Assembly: GCA_013399875.1 (NCBI GenBank)
Contig: VXAZ01006880.1
Location: 124,001-188,000 of the forward strand
Direction: 5' to 3'
DNA: 64,000 bases
Source of the DNA: Gymnorhina tibicen
Taxonomy: Eukaryota; Chordata; Aves; Passeriformes; Artamidae
In this document: positions 48,946 to 62,800 of the stretch, piece after piece
Numbering within the stretch: position 1 is the first letter of the stretch
How the letters are laid out: each line of letters begins with the position of its first letter
The notes under the pieces: model-generated
What the model was told of the DNA's origin: nothing
Databases searched by the model: none
The model's input: the letters and a program-made list of their open reading frames with translations, nothing else
Translations under genes and position numbers: made by a program

Positions 48946-51900
48946 TCAAATTATCATTTGCATTAGTAGATGAAATGTGTAGATATTGTCTGTTTATAAA
49001 CCCCTGATCTTCTCTGACCCTGTACAAATCATTTTCTTTATTACCATAGAGGTAAATATGCACAAACCAGGAAAATTCATGCAAGCACTCCAGTGCATCT
49101 TCAGATTTTCTCAGCAAAGTAGTCTGTCTATTTAAGCTCATTTTTAAATTGGGCAGCTCTGCATGTCTCCAAAGCAATGTGGCTTAAACATGCCAATTGT
49201 TGGTCCTGGCAAAGAAGAATATTTTCAATATTCTGTGTTACCCACTTCTTTGCTGGGCTGTATTATTATTGTCATTCCCTTTGCGACTGATCGTGCAGGA
49301 AATCAATTCTCAATGTCTGAAATTTTTTCTCAAATGCTGTGAAATTATTGTCACTATGTGCACTCCCTCTCAAGCCAGTGGGGCCACATACATCAGCATA
49401 GAGCACAAAATAATTTCGTTCTCCTCTTTAAAAGTGCTGTGAAGGATTTTTGCAATACTGACCTATCCAGTTATTTCTAATTGCAGTAGAATATAAATTG
49501 CTTTCTCTGGCCAACATAGTAAGAAAGAGCTGATGAATAAATATTTTAACTACATCTCTTCAAATGAGAAATCCATTTTGGAGGAATGGTTTTGTTTGCA
49601 TTGCACAGATGAATATTTCCCACCCTTTGAAGGAGAAACTTAGCCTCAACATTAACATTTCTGCACTGATCATCACTGCTTTACTTTCCGGTTTAATCTA
49701 ATAATTTCTTCCATTAAAATCTGAATATTCAGAATTGGGAACATAAATGTAAACACATATTCTTATAAACATACAATCAATTCAATTTCTAGGTCAGAAT
49801 TGCAAAGTTCTTTAAAATACAGAGTTCTAAGCTGAGAGATCCCTGGGAGGGATTATGTCCACTTTGCTTAAAGAGCTCAGGGAAATAGATATTTTATGCT
49901 CAGGTTTTTTGTTTTAAGCCAGAAGAATTGGGGAAATAATAAAAAGAATGTTGTAAGCAATGGAAAAGGAAATTCTTTAATTATGATTGTGATCTCATGG
50001 GTGGTGGACAAACTGTAGTCATTGCTGCTTTGGGAGTACACATCTTACAGTCTGCTAACTGAGGGGAGAAATATTCTCATCACCATCAGTAACTCCCTCT
50101 CTGACCATGTATTGTGTGAAAACGGGTGTGCCCTGAAGTGCAGTGAGAAAATAGTGGGGAAAAAATTCTTTCTAAAAAGGTATTTTGAACATGGTGATAA
50201 AGGACAGATCCAGTTTCATACTATTCAATAATATTTACAAGTGTCCCAAATCATAAAGATACACTCTTATACATATCTCTAAAGAAATGTGAGGGCATGT
50301 AAGGATATTCTTTGGTTTAATTTTTACTTAATTAGGAAGATAAAAGGGCAAGAGACTGGGCAGAATGTTTCCCTGAACTAACATGTTAACTCAGCTTCTT
50401 TTTTTTCTCTCTTTTGACAGAATTGTCCTTAATCCAATGAGTAAATCAGAATAAAAAAAGACTTCTGCTTTTGTTGAATGAGTAGAAGCACAAGCAGGAA
50501 GTACAGTACCTTCTTGTAGAAGGTGATGTTACGAAAGGTAGCAAAGGTAATTGTGTTTCTTTAGCAGGTAAACAATTGCCTTTCTGGGAATTTCTTTTTG
50601 TCTTGAGAACTTATATTGGAACAATGTGTGCAGTCATCAAGAGTTTCCCAGCAGCAGTTACAAATAAATGAAGCTGCCTGCAGTATGAAATAGGCACTTA
50701 TGAGCCAGGATCATGAGCCATTGATGACTGTACAGTAATACAGGAACTTGCACTCAAGAGGGAATGTGACAGAACATGTATCCAGTACCTGCAAAAATGT
50801 GCTATCAGTCATTGCAGATATCTTGAGGATTATCCCATGCTGAAGCGAGGCTGCATGGAAACACCAGAGAATATGGGTAGCTCACTGTTGAACACATCTT
50901 CTATTTAAAATATAAAAGGGTTTTTCAAAGAGAACTTATGTGGACTCAACTTTTAACCTAACATCCTGCCAGAGAAAAAATGGTTTAATGAGAGTTTTGT
51001 AAAACCTAACTAAAGACTGAAAAATTATGACACACTAACTTAAATTTAGGTAAGAATGTTGGGTACTTTTTGTGATGGAAGTGATGAGATTACTCTTACT
51101 TGTCACGGGGTGAGGGTGGGGAATGGGGCCTTTTAGGGAGTAGAAAGGGGAAATTCAAATATTAAAATAATGAGATGTCAGAAGTTCCTGCAGTGAGTTG
51201 TTAAGAAGAGTCACTGAACAAGAATGCAGATTTTAGACCTTGCACTAAAGGAAAAAACCACCCCAAACATGTGCTTCTGTTGTAGTTAGTATGGCTACAG
51301 TGGCATTATAGATTCTAGTGAGACAGAGACAGGACCCTGAGATGTGGGGACATTCTCGGTGCTTCCCACTGTGCTAAACACTCAGTTTCTAACAGCAGAA
51401 AAATACAGTAGTGTGGTGTTATAAAGGCAAACCTATTTTACTGTATTTTGAGTCAGTGGAGGAAATAAAGAATTGTTATAATTACTTGAGCTATACAGAT
51501 TGGCCCAAGCCACACTTAAGTTCCATCAGGAGTTTAGAAAGCAAGGGGGTCTAGTCTGAAACTTGTGACTCAACAGGAGGGTCTCCCTTATCCTTTTGCA
51601 TCTTTTGTCCTTGTGTAAATCATTATAAATCAATACTCAATCAATCTTCCTTTGTACGTTTCATCCATGTAGTAAGCAATAGATGGAACCTTGCCATCAA
51701 GCTTTGATAAGTCGCATTTTTATAAATATCTATTAAAATCTTTTTTGCTAATACCTTTGACAGTGGTTCTTTAAGCAACCTTAACCCACTCTTTCATGAC
51801 AAATTGGCATAGTTGGCAGGATCCTAAATGGGGATTCACAACAGATACAGAGAAGCGTTCCTTGATTGGGTTGATGCTGGATTCTACTAAAGTCCTTCAG

Positions 51901-51987
51901 GATTTTCATGCATTTTTGTTCTTTCTGTTTTTTTTGTAGTTTTGCTTTTTAAATATATGATGGGTGATTCATAATGTTTCTGGTTTT

Positions 51988-52056
51988 ACACAAACACACA
52001 AACACACGTACTATTAGAAATATATATATATATGTATACACGCATATACAAGTATA
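51988..52056. repeat. CA- and TA-rich simple repeat
   Basis: ACAC/AAAC units, then a (TA)n run at 52020-52033, then alternating TATACACGCATATACA. A dinucleotide microsatellite with interruptions. Confidence 0.8.
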
Positions 52057-55000
52057 CTTGGATGACTACATGCTACTGTAGAGGCTTCAGCCTTTATTTG
52101 CATCTCAAAATGAAGATAGATATGAAGAAACCTGGTATCACAGCTGTAAGTTTTTCCTTTTTTTTTAAAGGATAATTAATGTGATGGACATTTACAACCA
52201 AATCGGAAATTATATTTCTGCTATAGTTTCTCTCCTTTTAAAAGAAACGTCTCCACAAAAGTGAAACACCATTAATAGCTGCATAGGAATTCAAACAGCA
52301 TAGCAACTGTGCTATGAGCACAGAGAAATACAGAGCAATATTTAAACCTAGCAATCCCTGAATGCCAGTCTGGCCCTTTCTGTAATCTACTTGCATAGCT
52401 GAGACTCTTGTCGCCCTTAAGAGGATGCTGAGGATTTCTTCAAGTTTAAAGTAAATTGTAACTAAAAACCACCTAAATAAGCAAACAAACAAAAACCTCA
52501 TTAAGAAAAACCCCCGAACTAGTGTAACACACTGTTCTGCAATTTCTCATCTGATGTGCAATTTATTGACTGTAATTGAGAGAGTACATTGCAAAATACC
52601 TGGCATGTTATTTCTGACTTTCCTTTACTCTTCATGTCACTACACGCAGAAGAAAGAAATGATTGGACTAAGGTGGAAGTTGAGAAAAAAGGGTTTGTTC
52701 CTTTGGAAACTCAAGTTTATTTATAAACCCCACACATGGCTTCTGATTCAAATTCAAAAACTTTTAAAAATAATTAAGCAAATGTGTTTGATGCTGAATT
52801 AAAAAAATAAAGTTAATAAGTGAAGTTTTGTTTATCCAGAATTAGGGTGAGTAGGAAGTGGTTACATGCAAACGATTACTGATTGAGGCAACACAGTCTG
52901 AACTGCTGGGTGGAAATGAGTCCATATCGTGGCTTTTGTCTCCTTCCTAGAGCTTGAGATTTTATGACTTATAGCAGGTTTCTGAATTCTCTCCAGGCTC
53001 CCCTTTCCTCTCCTCTGCACATCTCATCTGGTTTGCACCTCTTTCCACCTCATAGCACTCATCGGAGATGCAAATACGCTCGTGTCTTCAATTTAACAGA
53101 GAAGGCAAACTGAGACTTAGAGAAACTCTTGAGATTTTGATATTTCCTTTCCCCTCTAAAATCTGTCAGGTTTTAGGAAATTCATAGGGAGAAAAGTCAG
53201 CATAGTATTTGGCCTAGTGAAGCAGATTGGTTTACTGAACATGGTCCTACATTTGTAAGTTTTCAGCCTCAGGCATGGGTTTCAAATCCTAAACAAAGCT
53301 AAACTTTACAACTGAAATGGGGAAAACAAGCTCCTTGATTTCAATACTTCCAGCATGGAACAGACCAAACTTCTAAGACTCTAATTTGTATCTTATTCTT
53401 TTTTTATTGTGAAGTTTGATGTAATTGAGAGATATATCTGAATGCCTTTTGAGTTGGTCGTAATTTTTTTGAAGACAGGCCAAACATCTGAATTCAGACG
53501 GCTTTCCATGCTTGAAGACTGTCTGACAGATAGTACCCAGATCTCAAAATGCTGAAAGGGTTCAAAGTGTCAAAAATGGTGTTTGTCTTAGGAAAAAAAG
53601 GTATTTCTACAGTGACATGGAAAAGGAATCTTTACTAAACCAAAAATTACTTTTCTACCTCTAAGAAAACAAATCTGTTTTGAAGTTTTTACATTCAGGA
53701 GCCAAAGCCCAAAGATAGGATTAAATTCTGGGTCATTTTGGGACTATTTAGAAATAGGGAAGGCACAGGTTGGAACAAAAAATCTGGTAAATTTGAGTCT
53801 TTGCCTATAGGAAAGAAAGGTTGAGATTAGTATTGCTCTGCAAGCCTGTAGTCTAGCTCAAGGAAAAGGAGCCACCATCATGTGAACTTCTGTAACTCCC
53901 CCTTTTTTCCCCTCTGTTTTCTAGAACTTGTCTTGTGACTCTCAGATTTATAAAGATGCTTCAGTGTTGCTTGTATGGTCAGTGTTGCATGGCCAAAACT
54001 CAGTGCACATGAGTGAGCACTGTAAAGAGTCATCTGAAGGACATTATATAAGGACATTTTGCTTCAGATCTCTGTGTCTCTAGACTTGATATTTTCAGTG
54101 ACAACATATCTGCTGACAGATCTTTTACTTTTTCCATACGTACTACCATATTTCTAGGAAGAGATCATTATGTATTTCATGTTTCTGAGCTGCAGCTCAG
54201 AAGTGACTCACTGACCTCATTAGAATAATGCTAATCAGAAAAGAATGTGTTCAGCCCAGTCCTTATTCCCTTGTTTCAAATACTGTGTCCCTCTCATCTA
54301 TAGTTTCTTTCCCTCTGTACCACTCCACTCACAAGAATTTCTGAAACAAGTCAGAGCTGCACAGTTATTAATTCCAATATTCCTTTAGCACTGCCTACCA
54401 TACTAGAAAGCAAATATTATTTGCAAAGTAATAGCTCAGCATGCAAAGCACTGAAGAATGTGTAATAGCACAGCAATGAGAGTGTACTTGACCTAGGAGA
54501 TCACTATACATCTCTTTATGAGAACTCTTTTGTACAAATGTTTTTCTTTAAAATGCCTGTGTCTTGAACTCTCCATTCAGTCATGCACCAACCCACAGGT
54601 TTTCTCTTGTGTTAGAAACAATTACTGAATCTGTGAGGGAGTAGAAATTATTCTAAGATTTTGGTCCTGTGAGGCTCTAATGGCATTGCAGAGCCCAGAG
54701 CATAATGCCCTCTTTTCCATGACAATGGCACTGAGTGGAGTAAAGTGTAAATAAGTTAGTGTTTCTGTTGGAGTAAAAGAGTAAGAGACTATTAAAAATG
54801 AATCTCATAAATTCATACTCAGACTATTCCTAATTCTTCATCCAGTAATTTGCTACCTACTGATAATATCCCCTCCATGGGGGATGTTAATTGGATAGTT
54901 GACAAATGTAAAAGTAGGATGTCTGCAAGATGGTTACTAACACAAACAGAGAAGAGATGGATTAATACAAATGTTCTTTCCCATAAAGTAATTAACCTGT

Positions 55001-55177
55001 GTTTCAAGAAACAGAAAAAGCTACTAGCTGAGTTTTAGTCTGAAAGCACCCTTTGTCTGCAACAGTCTGAGGAGTGGCAAATCCTACCATGGTGTGATTA
55101 ATTCCTAGTACTTGTTTCAGTGACTCTTCAGATGTTCCAAGTATAGCACTTGAGATGTGGGATCCTCTTAAGTGAAT

Positions 55178-55385
55178 CACAGAGTCATAGTTAAAAAGGT
55201 CTAGTCATTTCATCTCTTCTGCAAGGGTGAGCATGTTCTCAAAAGCTATTCCACTATGTAGCTGGTCTCACAACAGGACCTTCCTAATGTTCAGATTCAT
55301 TTCTTTCCTGTCTGAATTTTACCACTTACTCCAGTTAAGCCTCAGGAGAAATTTTTCCTAGTCTTGCTTGACCAGACTTCCTGCT
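55178..55385 (-). mobile_element. Old CR1 fragment, reverse orientation (probable)
   Basis: Starts with AATCACAGAGTCATAGTT, like the inverted CR1 terminal octamers. Words that follow (AAGGTCTAGTCATTTCATC, then ACCTTCCTAATGTTCAGATT and CTCAGGAGAAATTTTTCCTA) fit the order of an inverted, diverged CR1 3' region. Similarity is weaker than for the other copies. Confidence 0.5.
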
Positions 55386-58300
55386 TGGCAAAGAATTTAT
55401 TTGGCAGGACCAAAATCTGTTACTGAATAGGTCTTAGAATCTGTTGGCTTTAGGCTTCAAATCTGTTACTGATTTTGGCTTCAGAAAAAATCAGTACCAC
55501 CAAAATCTGAAACCCGGCAGATCTTTGCCAAAGAAAAAGAGTAGGGAGGTGGGGAAAGCACAGACAGCTCCTTTGATCTACTTTTTCTTATCTGACAGGG
55601 CACAAGCAATCTTTTAGGTGACTTGTGACTAAATCCTGCAATGAGATGTGTGCTTTAGGTAAGCTCACCTCCAGGGACGAGGGACATGACTTCAGTTTAC
55701 AGCAGAAGAGGGCGAAGAGCTGTACCCAGCTGGTACTTCCACATGCTGTAATTACCAGGTATGTAAAGACACGAGTTCCTGAAAGCCATAGATTACTACC
55801 AGAGTGTAGCTGGTCCTAGCTAGTTAGGCTTATCTGCAAGGCTAATTAGCTCATATGCAATGCCAAACAAGCGAGGCTACAATGTTTTCAGCTCTGAGGC
55901 AGGCTCAGCTGACAGCAGGCTAGAGCTGCCTTTGCTATGCAGATGTGCAAATACATGCTAAGCTGCCTACTCCCTGAAGGAAGGAGGACCTCGATTCTCA
56001 CACAAGAGTGTCAAATAAAGCCATCAGCCATAGGTTCAGTTTCTTTCTCTGGCCTAGTCTTCTGTCCTTCGTCTAAGCAAAATGGAGCAACTTCAACGTG
56101 ACTGCTTGAGAGACACCCAGGGGACCAAATGTCCACTAGCAGCTGTGGTTAGAATGTTTATAGCAGGTAAAGACAGCCTCAGCCTCCTCGGGCATTCAGT
56201 AAGGGCTTCTGGCTGCTTGTGACTAGCAGTGTATGCTGCATTTTTACGTATTTATTTCTCAGGTTTCTATGAGTGCTTCAGTTAGTTCTCTAAAGCTAGA
56301 AAAAGTGCAAAGTATTCTGGACTTGCTAAGTTCAGCAAGGACTGGGCCATGTGAACTGTGTTTCAGATACATCTGTCTGTACAGACCTGTGTGATTAAGA
56401 AGAGAGGATAAACTAGCTAGACTGGGATTGAAGAACCGAATTTGAATATGGGAGGAGAAGTTAAAAAGGAATCCTTAAATAGTTGAGATAAGCTTTGGTA
56501 TCCTTATATCTGTATTTGAACCAGACTCTTGAACATTCATAGCCTATCTCACATCTGTGCCCCTTGAGATATGCCTTGTATAATTCATCACTTAGGGAGT
56601 AATATATTTGTAAGAGATCATGTTGATGTTGATGCAGATCTATCCTTCCTGGGCTAGCTAATACCAAACAGTGACTCTCCTCCTGTAAATGGGAAAGAAT
56701 CTTTGCAGGAGTGCACTTAACACATTCCATTTTGTCTCAAGACTCTCAAAAAACTGCTAGTATGGTTCTCTTTCTGTGGTATTGTCTAGCAGCTCCTGCT
56801 TGCTAGGTAGTGGTGTTATTATAGTACCAGATCTATCAGACTAACAGAACAGTTTTTTATTCCTTCTATTATCTCTGCCTCTTTACCCATTCCCCTAGGG
56901 AAAATTTTCATTAAATCATTGCAACAATTATGGAAGGGTTGGTTATAGAAAACAAACTGAGGGGAGTATGAACCTCAGCTAAATCTTTATGTGTATAAAC
57001 TTCTTTCTATGTATCTTGCAAAAGACAGGAAGAAGGACTTTTTAGTGATGAGACTTCAGATACAATGGACAGCAGATAAACTACAGATTCTCTTGCTAGT
57101 TATCATATCTATTTGTATATCACTGAATTTGCTCTCATATCATGTATCCTTGAAATCTCAGATGACTCAGACATAGATAATTTCTTGTAAATTCACTGCA
57201 AGTTGGCTGAAACTAACATCTGGAGGAGCCTTAATAGCTTTCCAGATCTGACTTGATCAAAAAGCTGTTCAGACATGACCTGCTTAATTCTTCCAAGACT
57301 TCAGTAAAATATTTAGACAATACAAGTAATGTTTTAGAGGTGAACTAATAACTCATAATGTATTTATTGCCAGTTGTATTTCTGCAAACTAAATGTTTGT
57401 GAGCACGTTGCAAATATTTTAGACATGCACTATTCTGAAGACACTGATGAATTCATGAACAAATGTTTTCTTTATCAATGAAGCACAAACTATTGAAAAA
57501 GGAGTATTCAGGAACCAAAAGATGATATGGAGTTGCTTAGCAATGATTATCGTGTCGTACTGCATAATTTGATGATTATTGTTTTTATGTATCACCAGCA
57601 TAGTGCCAATTCTGTAATGCACAGTTGCATAAAACATTGAATTTCTTTTTTTTTCTGTACAAAATTTCTGTCTGGCTAATATCTGTTGCTGATAGATCCT
57701 GTAAACATCCCTTAAAAAGTAACCCAAAAGGACTGCAACTGAATGCAAGCACATTTTCAAAATCATATAGAAAGTAATATTTTTTCTTAAATTTAGTTAG
57801 TTACTGTCACTCAATATTACTAAAGAAAAGACAAAGCAAATAAGCCAAATTTTGGCCAGTAAGAAAGGTACATTTTCAAACACAGCTGTGTTGTTCTAGG
57901 TAATTTCTCTCTAATGAAAGAAACTTAATCCATAATTGAACTTTTACCAACTATGTAATAATATCCCAAATGAGTGTTTATTTTTAGTTTCTAAAATGTT
58001 GACTTTCATTGCTACTTAAGCCAAGTTGTTAAGTAGGCAATGGATGTGCAGTCTAGTGTGACAATTCCCAGTTCCAGGAAAAACTCATTGTCTTGTAATA
58101 GCACTCAGCTCCTCCCTTACCTATTTCTACAGCAGAAATTCAGGCACAGGGAGATGTGCAAAACCAGAGTTTCTGTCTCACTTAATTTTGTGAATTCTAT
58201 TTTCTGTGCCTCTGTCCCGACCTCACACAAAACTCCTGCCTTCAGTCACCCAGTTACCTTCTTGTGCTTGTTTACACTACAGAGAAGGGAACTTCCCTCA

Positions 58301-59793
58301 GAAGTCGTAGGTTTTTCTACTTGACAATTCCAACATACATTATGCAGAGCTCAGAAATAAGGCTCCAAGGGGAAAAACTGGGAGGATTTTCCTGCCTTAT
58401 GCATTCTCCACCCACGGAGGGGCACTTAGTGCCACCAGGACATGAGACACCTCCTCAGGCTCCCTGTTTTCCAGTTGAGCTCAGGGAGACAGCAGTCCTG
58501 CCTTCGTCTGGGTATATCCAGGTGGAAAGGATCAAACCTTAGGAAACAAGCTGCTGCTGTTGCACCAGTTCATTGATTCCTGGCTATGCTTAACCTGCAT
58601 AACTTACAGGGTTTAGGGGGAATGCTGGTTGCTGCTGCTGTCTGCACATCCAACAAGGCAAAAGGACTGCCCACATGAGGAAGAAGATGCTACTGCTGTA
58701 GCTGCTGTAGCAATGCATTCGCTAAAAGCATATAAGAGGGGCAAGAGTGCTTTGTGTGTATTTTACCCAGCGAGTTCAGCATTTCAAAACCTAGCACTAC
58801 TGTGCCTGTCAGCCTCCTCACCCTGTTCATTCTATAATGTCTGCACACCTGCACCTTCCCTCCTAGAGCCACACTGGAAACAGCTGGAACCCTTGCCTCT
58901 GAAAACAAACATGCTTATTATGGTCTAAAATTAGCATGCTCTTCCTTCCCTTCCACCTTTCAAAGGGACCATAAAACTGACTAACAGGGAGACTACTGAA
59001 ATTTAGTAAGTTTCTGTTTATATGCAGACGGGGTCTGCTTTTAGTGCTCTTTGTAACTGAAAAAGATAGGCTTAGCTGCTCATTCCCACACTGCTATGTT
59101 TAGGACACAGCCTAAATGTGGATATGTTGTATGTGGCTATGGCAAGACTGGCTCAAATGGATCTGGTGTGAACAGAAATTGTTCCAGCTAGAATTTGGGG
59201 TTTACTTTTGTTAGATGGGAAAATATTGTGCCAGTGGCTATACATCTGATGTAACCCCTCTATCCTCTTAGATTTTATATATATACACACACACACACAT
59301 ATAGGGGAAACATATAATGCAGTAAGCAGAGTTATCATAATACAGATACTGGGACTGAACTAAAAACTGTTTGCAGCTGCCTTCATTCAAAATTCCTCAA
59401 AATCAAGGAAAACCTCCCTTGACTTTGAATGGCTCTGGTCAGGTCTGTATAAGGCACAAGTGTTTATCTGTATGTAACAGTTAACAGTTTGGTTATGCAA
59501 ATATGAAGTGTTTCCGGAGTTTCCTGAATGTTTGCCTTTTGTAAAGCTCACCTGCTCTTCTGGGGCTTTAAATGTTTGATTTAATAATTCCAGTATGCTG
59601 CATGGAAGAGAGAGTGGGTGAGAAAGAATGGGGGCTAAGAAAAAGGAGAAATTATTGGAGATGACAGAGAGAAGTCAAGGTAGAATCATGAAGCAAAATC
59701 AAAAGGAAGAAAACTGAAAGACAGTGGGGACGAAAGAGTACATCCAGGAAATGGCTTAGTATAAGCTTGATTCACCTATTGTATAACTGCAAA
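55386..59793. other. Intergenic sequence, nothing firmly recognised
   Basis: Unique DNA with moderate GC near 55.6-56.1 and 58.2-58.9 kb. Contains the TA/CA microsatellite at 59275-59303. Open frames up to 115 codons were examined without recognising any domain. Confidence 0.6.
59275..59303. repeat. (TA)n(CA)n microsatellite
   Basis: TATATATATA then a run of CA units ending ACATATA. Short simple repeat. Confidence 0.85.
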
Positions 59794-59883
59794 CAAAAGA
59801 AGTGAAAGTGGGAATACAGAATGCTGAGCACAAAGAAGGCAGCTCACACTCAGCATTCTGTATTCCCACCTTCATTTCTTTTG
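59794..59883. repeat. Long near-perfect inverted repeat (35-bp stem, 20-nt loop)
   Basis: The left arm 59794-59828 (contains GTGGGAATACAGAATGCTGA) is the reverse complement of the right arm 59849-59883, with two exceptions: one G-T pair (59802/59875) and one A-C pair (59807/59870). The 20-nt loop is 59829-59848. The 90-nt total with a long stem is of pre-miRNA size, but it could equally be a short palindromic DNA-transposon remnant or a local inverted duplication. No known microRNA was recognised. It lies in intergenic DNA with no gene nearby. Confidence 0.9.
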
Positions 59884-62800
59884 CTCGGATTTATCAGCTC
59901 CAGGGACTTCTTGCATGGTGTGTGATGGGAAGGCCAGCCAGGGGAAGGAGGGGCAGAGACAGACAGAAGTCACCTACAGAGAACGTGTCTTCCCCTCTCC
60001 CTTCAGTTCCCCTGTATTCCCCCACCCCCAGCCCTGCACAGCTGCTGGTGACTCAGTCACTAATGCGTTCTGTGTCTCTGCTGCGGGCTGGGACAGCTGG
60101 TGGCCGTGCTGGGGGCAGGTTTCCAACTCCACCTCCAACAGCAACTTAGTTACTGAGGGGGGGTAGTGGTGTTAGAGCTGTCCGTGGGGACTGGGACCAT
60201 GATTTGCTGCCTGGGCACTGCTGGGACATGAGGGTCAGCCAGGGACTACGTGCACTGTGGTGGTGCTGGGAACAAGAAAAACGATGGGTCTGACACAGAA
60301 TTCCTTAAAGCCAGCTTGAGCCATTCCGGCTGTGAAGGTTTTTGCCTGTGTTGGATTAGTGAGTTGTTTAGGGATCTGGGGCAAACCAGTAAAACAGGCT
60401 GATGAATCCACACGGTAGGTGCCAATCTGGGTTGCTGCCTTTTTCAGGAGTAAACAACTAGGAGCCATTGTTCATCTTCCCAACTCTCTGCAGGACACAG
60501 GCTGTAAATTACATCTAGGAACAAAAGCGTGATGGGAGTAGAACCAGGCGCTCAACTTCCCAAGGGAGTGCTTTGCCCTCCAGCCAAAAGAGCAGCTTTT
60601 CTTGCTTTAACCAGCACAGGCTCTTCTTGTGCCTTCCCATCAGCACTCCGAGCCCAAGAAAAGTGTGCAGTTCAAGATGTGCCACACTGGAGCATTTACG
60701 ACCGTTGCCATTACAAAACCTGTTTCCAGGATTGATAATGAAAATTAAATCTATTCTGAAATTGAATCCAGTCTGAAACGCAGGAAACTAGATTGCAGTC
60801 TAGGGACATGGAGGAAATCTTATTAAAAATAGCATATTTTATTGATATTACAGATAAGTGGGTATGAAATCCTCCCTGCTCCCCCAAATCTGATTTTCAG
60901 CCAGTCTCACAGATCACCCGTAGTCTACGCAAAATATACACAGCCATGACCAGAATTACCTAATGACATTTGTGGTTTTTATATTCACTAAGACCAGTTG
61001 CTGTTCAACTCCCTATAACAAGCTTGAAATAGTCACCAAATTATGCTCAGAAAATGATTTTTTTAATTTTAAAAAACAGTATTCTGCTGATAATAGAAAA
61101 AAAATTAAAATTAAGAGCTTTAGTTTTTAGAAATTTCGGTGTTTCAGAAGACAAATGCCAGCTATTTTCACTGAAACTAAATTCCATTCTACCCTTCTTT
61201 CAATTTTTCCCATTTGACAGTGAAATAAATCTCCATTGATACCTTTTTTTTCCATTGTAAGTACAGGTTCATTCAGGTACATCCATTTTCTTGTCTGTCC
61301 CCAATATAAAATCTAAATATTCATTCTCAGGAGAGGCTGCCCCAGTGAGTTCAGTGGAATTTTGGTCCTTCAATTAAGCTAGGCCAGAATTTCATCCTCT
61401 ATGTGAATTCTTGTAAAAAACCATCTTTTTATATCAATGTAAGCCATGCATGTTCCTTTTCTAGGGCTGCAACATATGTACTCCCTAATAGGATTTTTAT
61501 CAAAATTAATTAGTGCTGGCTACAGTCCACATATGTGATAAAATCGCAAATGAGTTATTTTGGTGTTCCTGTACTATATTTTAGCATCACAGATTCATTA
61601 TTCACTGCGTCAAAGGCATCACAGAAAAACACTCTTAAATGCTGGGGCTTTATCCTTTTTCAGTCTTATTGTTCCATTCTCTTTTGAAAACTGAATTCAT
61701 TAATCATTTTACAAATTTTTTGTGCCAATAATTTAACTGCTTGTTGCCAAGGAAGTAAGCAAATTCCAGATCTCAAATATTTAACTGTACTGACAGGCTC
61801 AAAAGCGATGCTCTGCTGCATTTCTTCAGCTGAAAATTTGCTTGAAGATTTTTCTGTTCCTATGTACTAAGATTTTCCCAAGCTAAAGGAGAAGTTATGT
61901 ATTTCTCACAAAGAAATCCCCAAAACAAAACCAAAAATCAAACCCCGAACCCAACAGTTTTTCCAGTGTCATACATCTGCTTTGACTAAATTTTCTGGGC
62001 AGCACTTTGCTCTGCAGCCGGGCTAAAACTGGACTGCTGTCTACCTGAGACCAACATAAGCCAACCATGTTTGTGTGGGAAAGGAGGAAATATGTTTGTG
62101 TCATTTTTTCGTTGGAATGCACGTGTGTGTCGTGGGCTGACAGGTAAGCAGGCAGATGCCATGAGGAATGGCCAAACTCACATGCCACCTACAAGCAGCT
62201 CATTAACTGTTTTTGTGATTTATCACATGAAATGACGTAATGGGATCCATTATTTTTCTTGCATAGATCTGCCTTTTTCTTTTGCATTAGGCACTAGCAC
62301 CTCCATGCACCTGGTCTAAATGTGTCTAATCTTAGCCCAATTTTTTAGGGCAACAAGCAAGAGAGAGTCTTTCCAAAGCAGAATACCACCCACCCCTGCC
62401 AATCGTGCAGAAGTACCAAAAAGACCGAGACGAATAACAAGTAACATTTTGGTATCTAGAAAACAACCTATTCATAATCAGGTGTCAGAAGGGCTAGAAT
62501 TAGAAACTTCAGACCATGAAGACACTAGGAATTTCCACTCCTGGTAAAATTTCCACTCCGCCTCTGTCCCTAAAATGGACATTTTTCTCCCTTTACTTGT
62601 GCCAAAGAAAACTTATTTTTGTTCTTTTTAATTCTATATAATTATAAATAAAGGATATTAATGGAGAGGCAATTTATGTTGATCGAAAATAAGACTCAAA
62701 ATTTCCTGAATTTTAACTAAATGTTTAATTATTCTGTTTCATCCATAGGATGTGAATTTTAAAAGTAATTTAGCAATTGAAGAAAAAGATATACTTAGAA

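Larger units (their letters stand above)
47843..55177. other. Intergenic sequence, mostly unique
   Basis: AT-rich DNA without a supported gene. It contains a 21-bp tandem duplication (48904-48945, one mismatch), a CA/TA simple-repeat zone (51988-52056) and a strong acceptor-like pyrimidine tract ending at 50420. Nothing else was recognised. Confidence 0.6.

Noticed and set aside
59802..60149. 115-codon open frame over the hairpin and GC-rich stretch
   Set aside because: Its first part is the inverted repeat itself and the rest is low-complexity Ser/Pro/Gly/Arg. This is not convincing as a protein.
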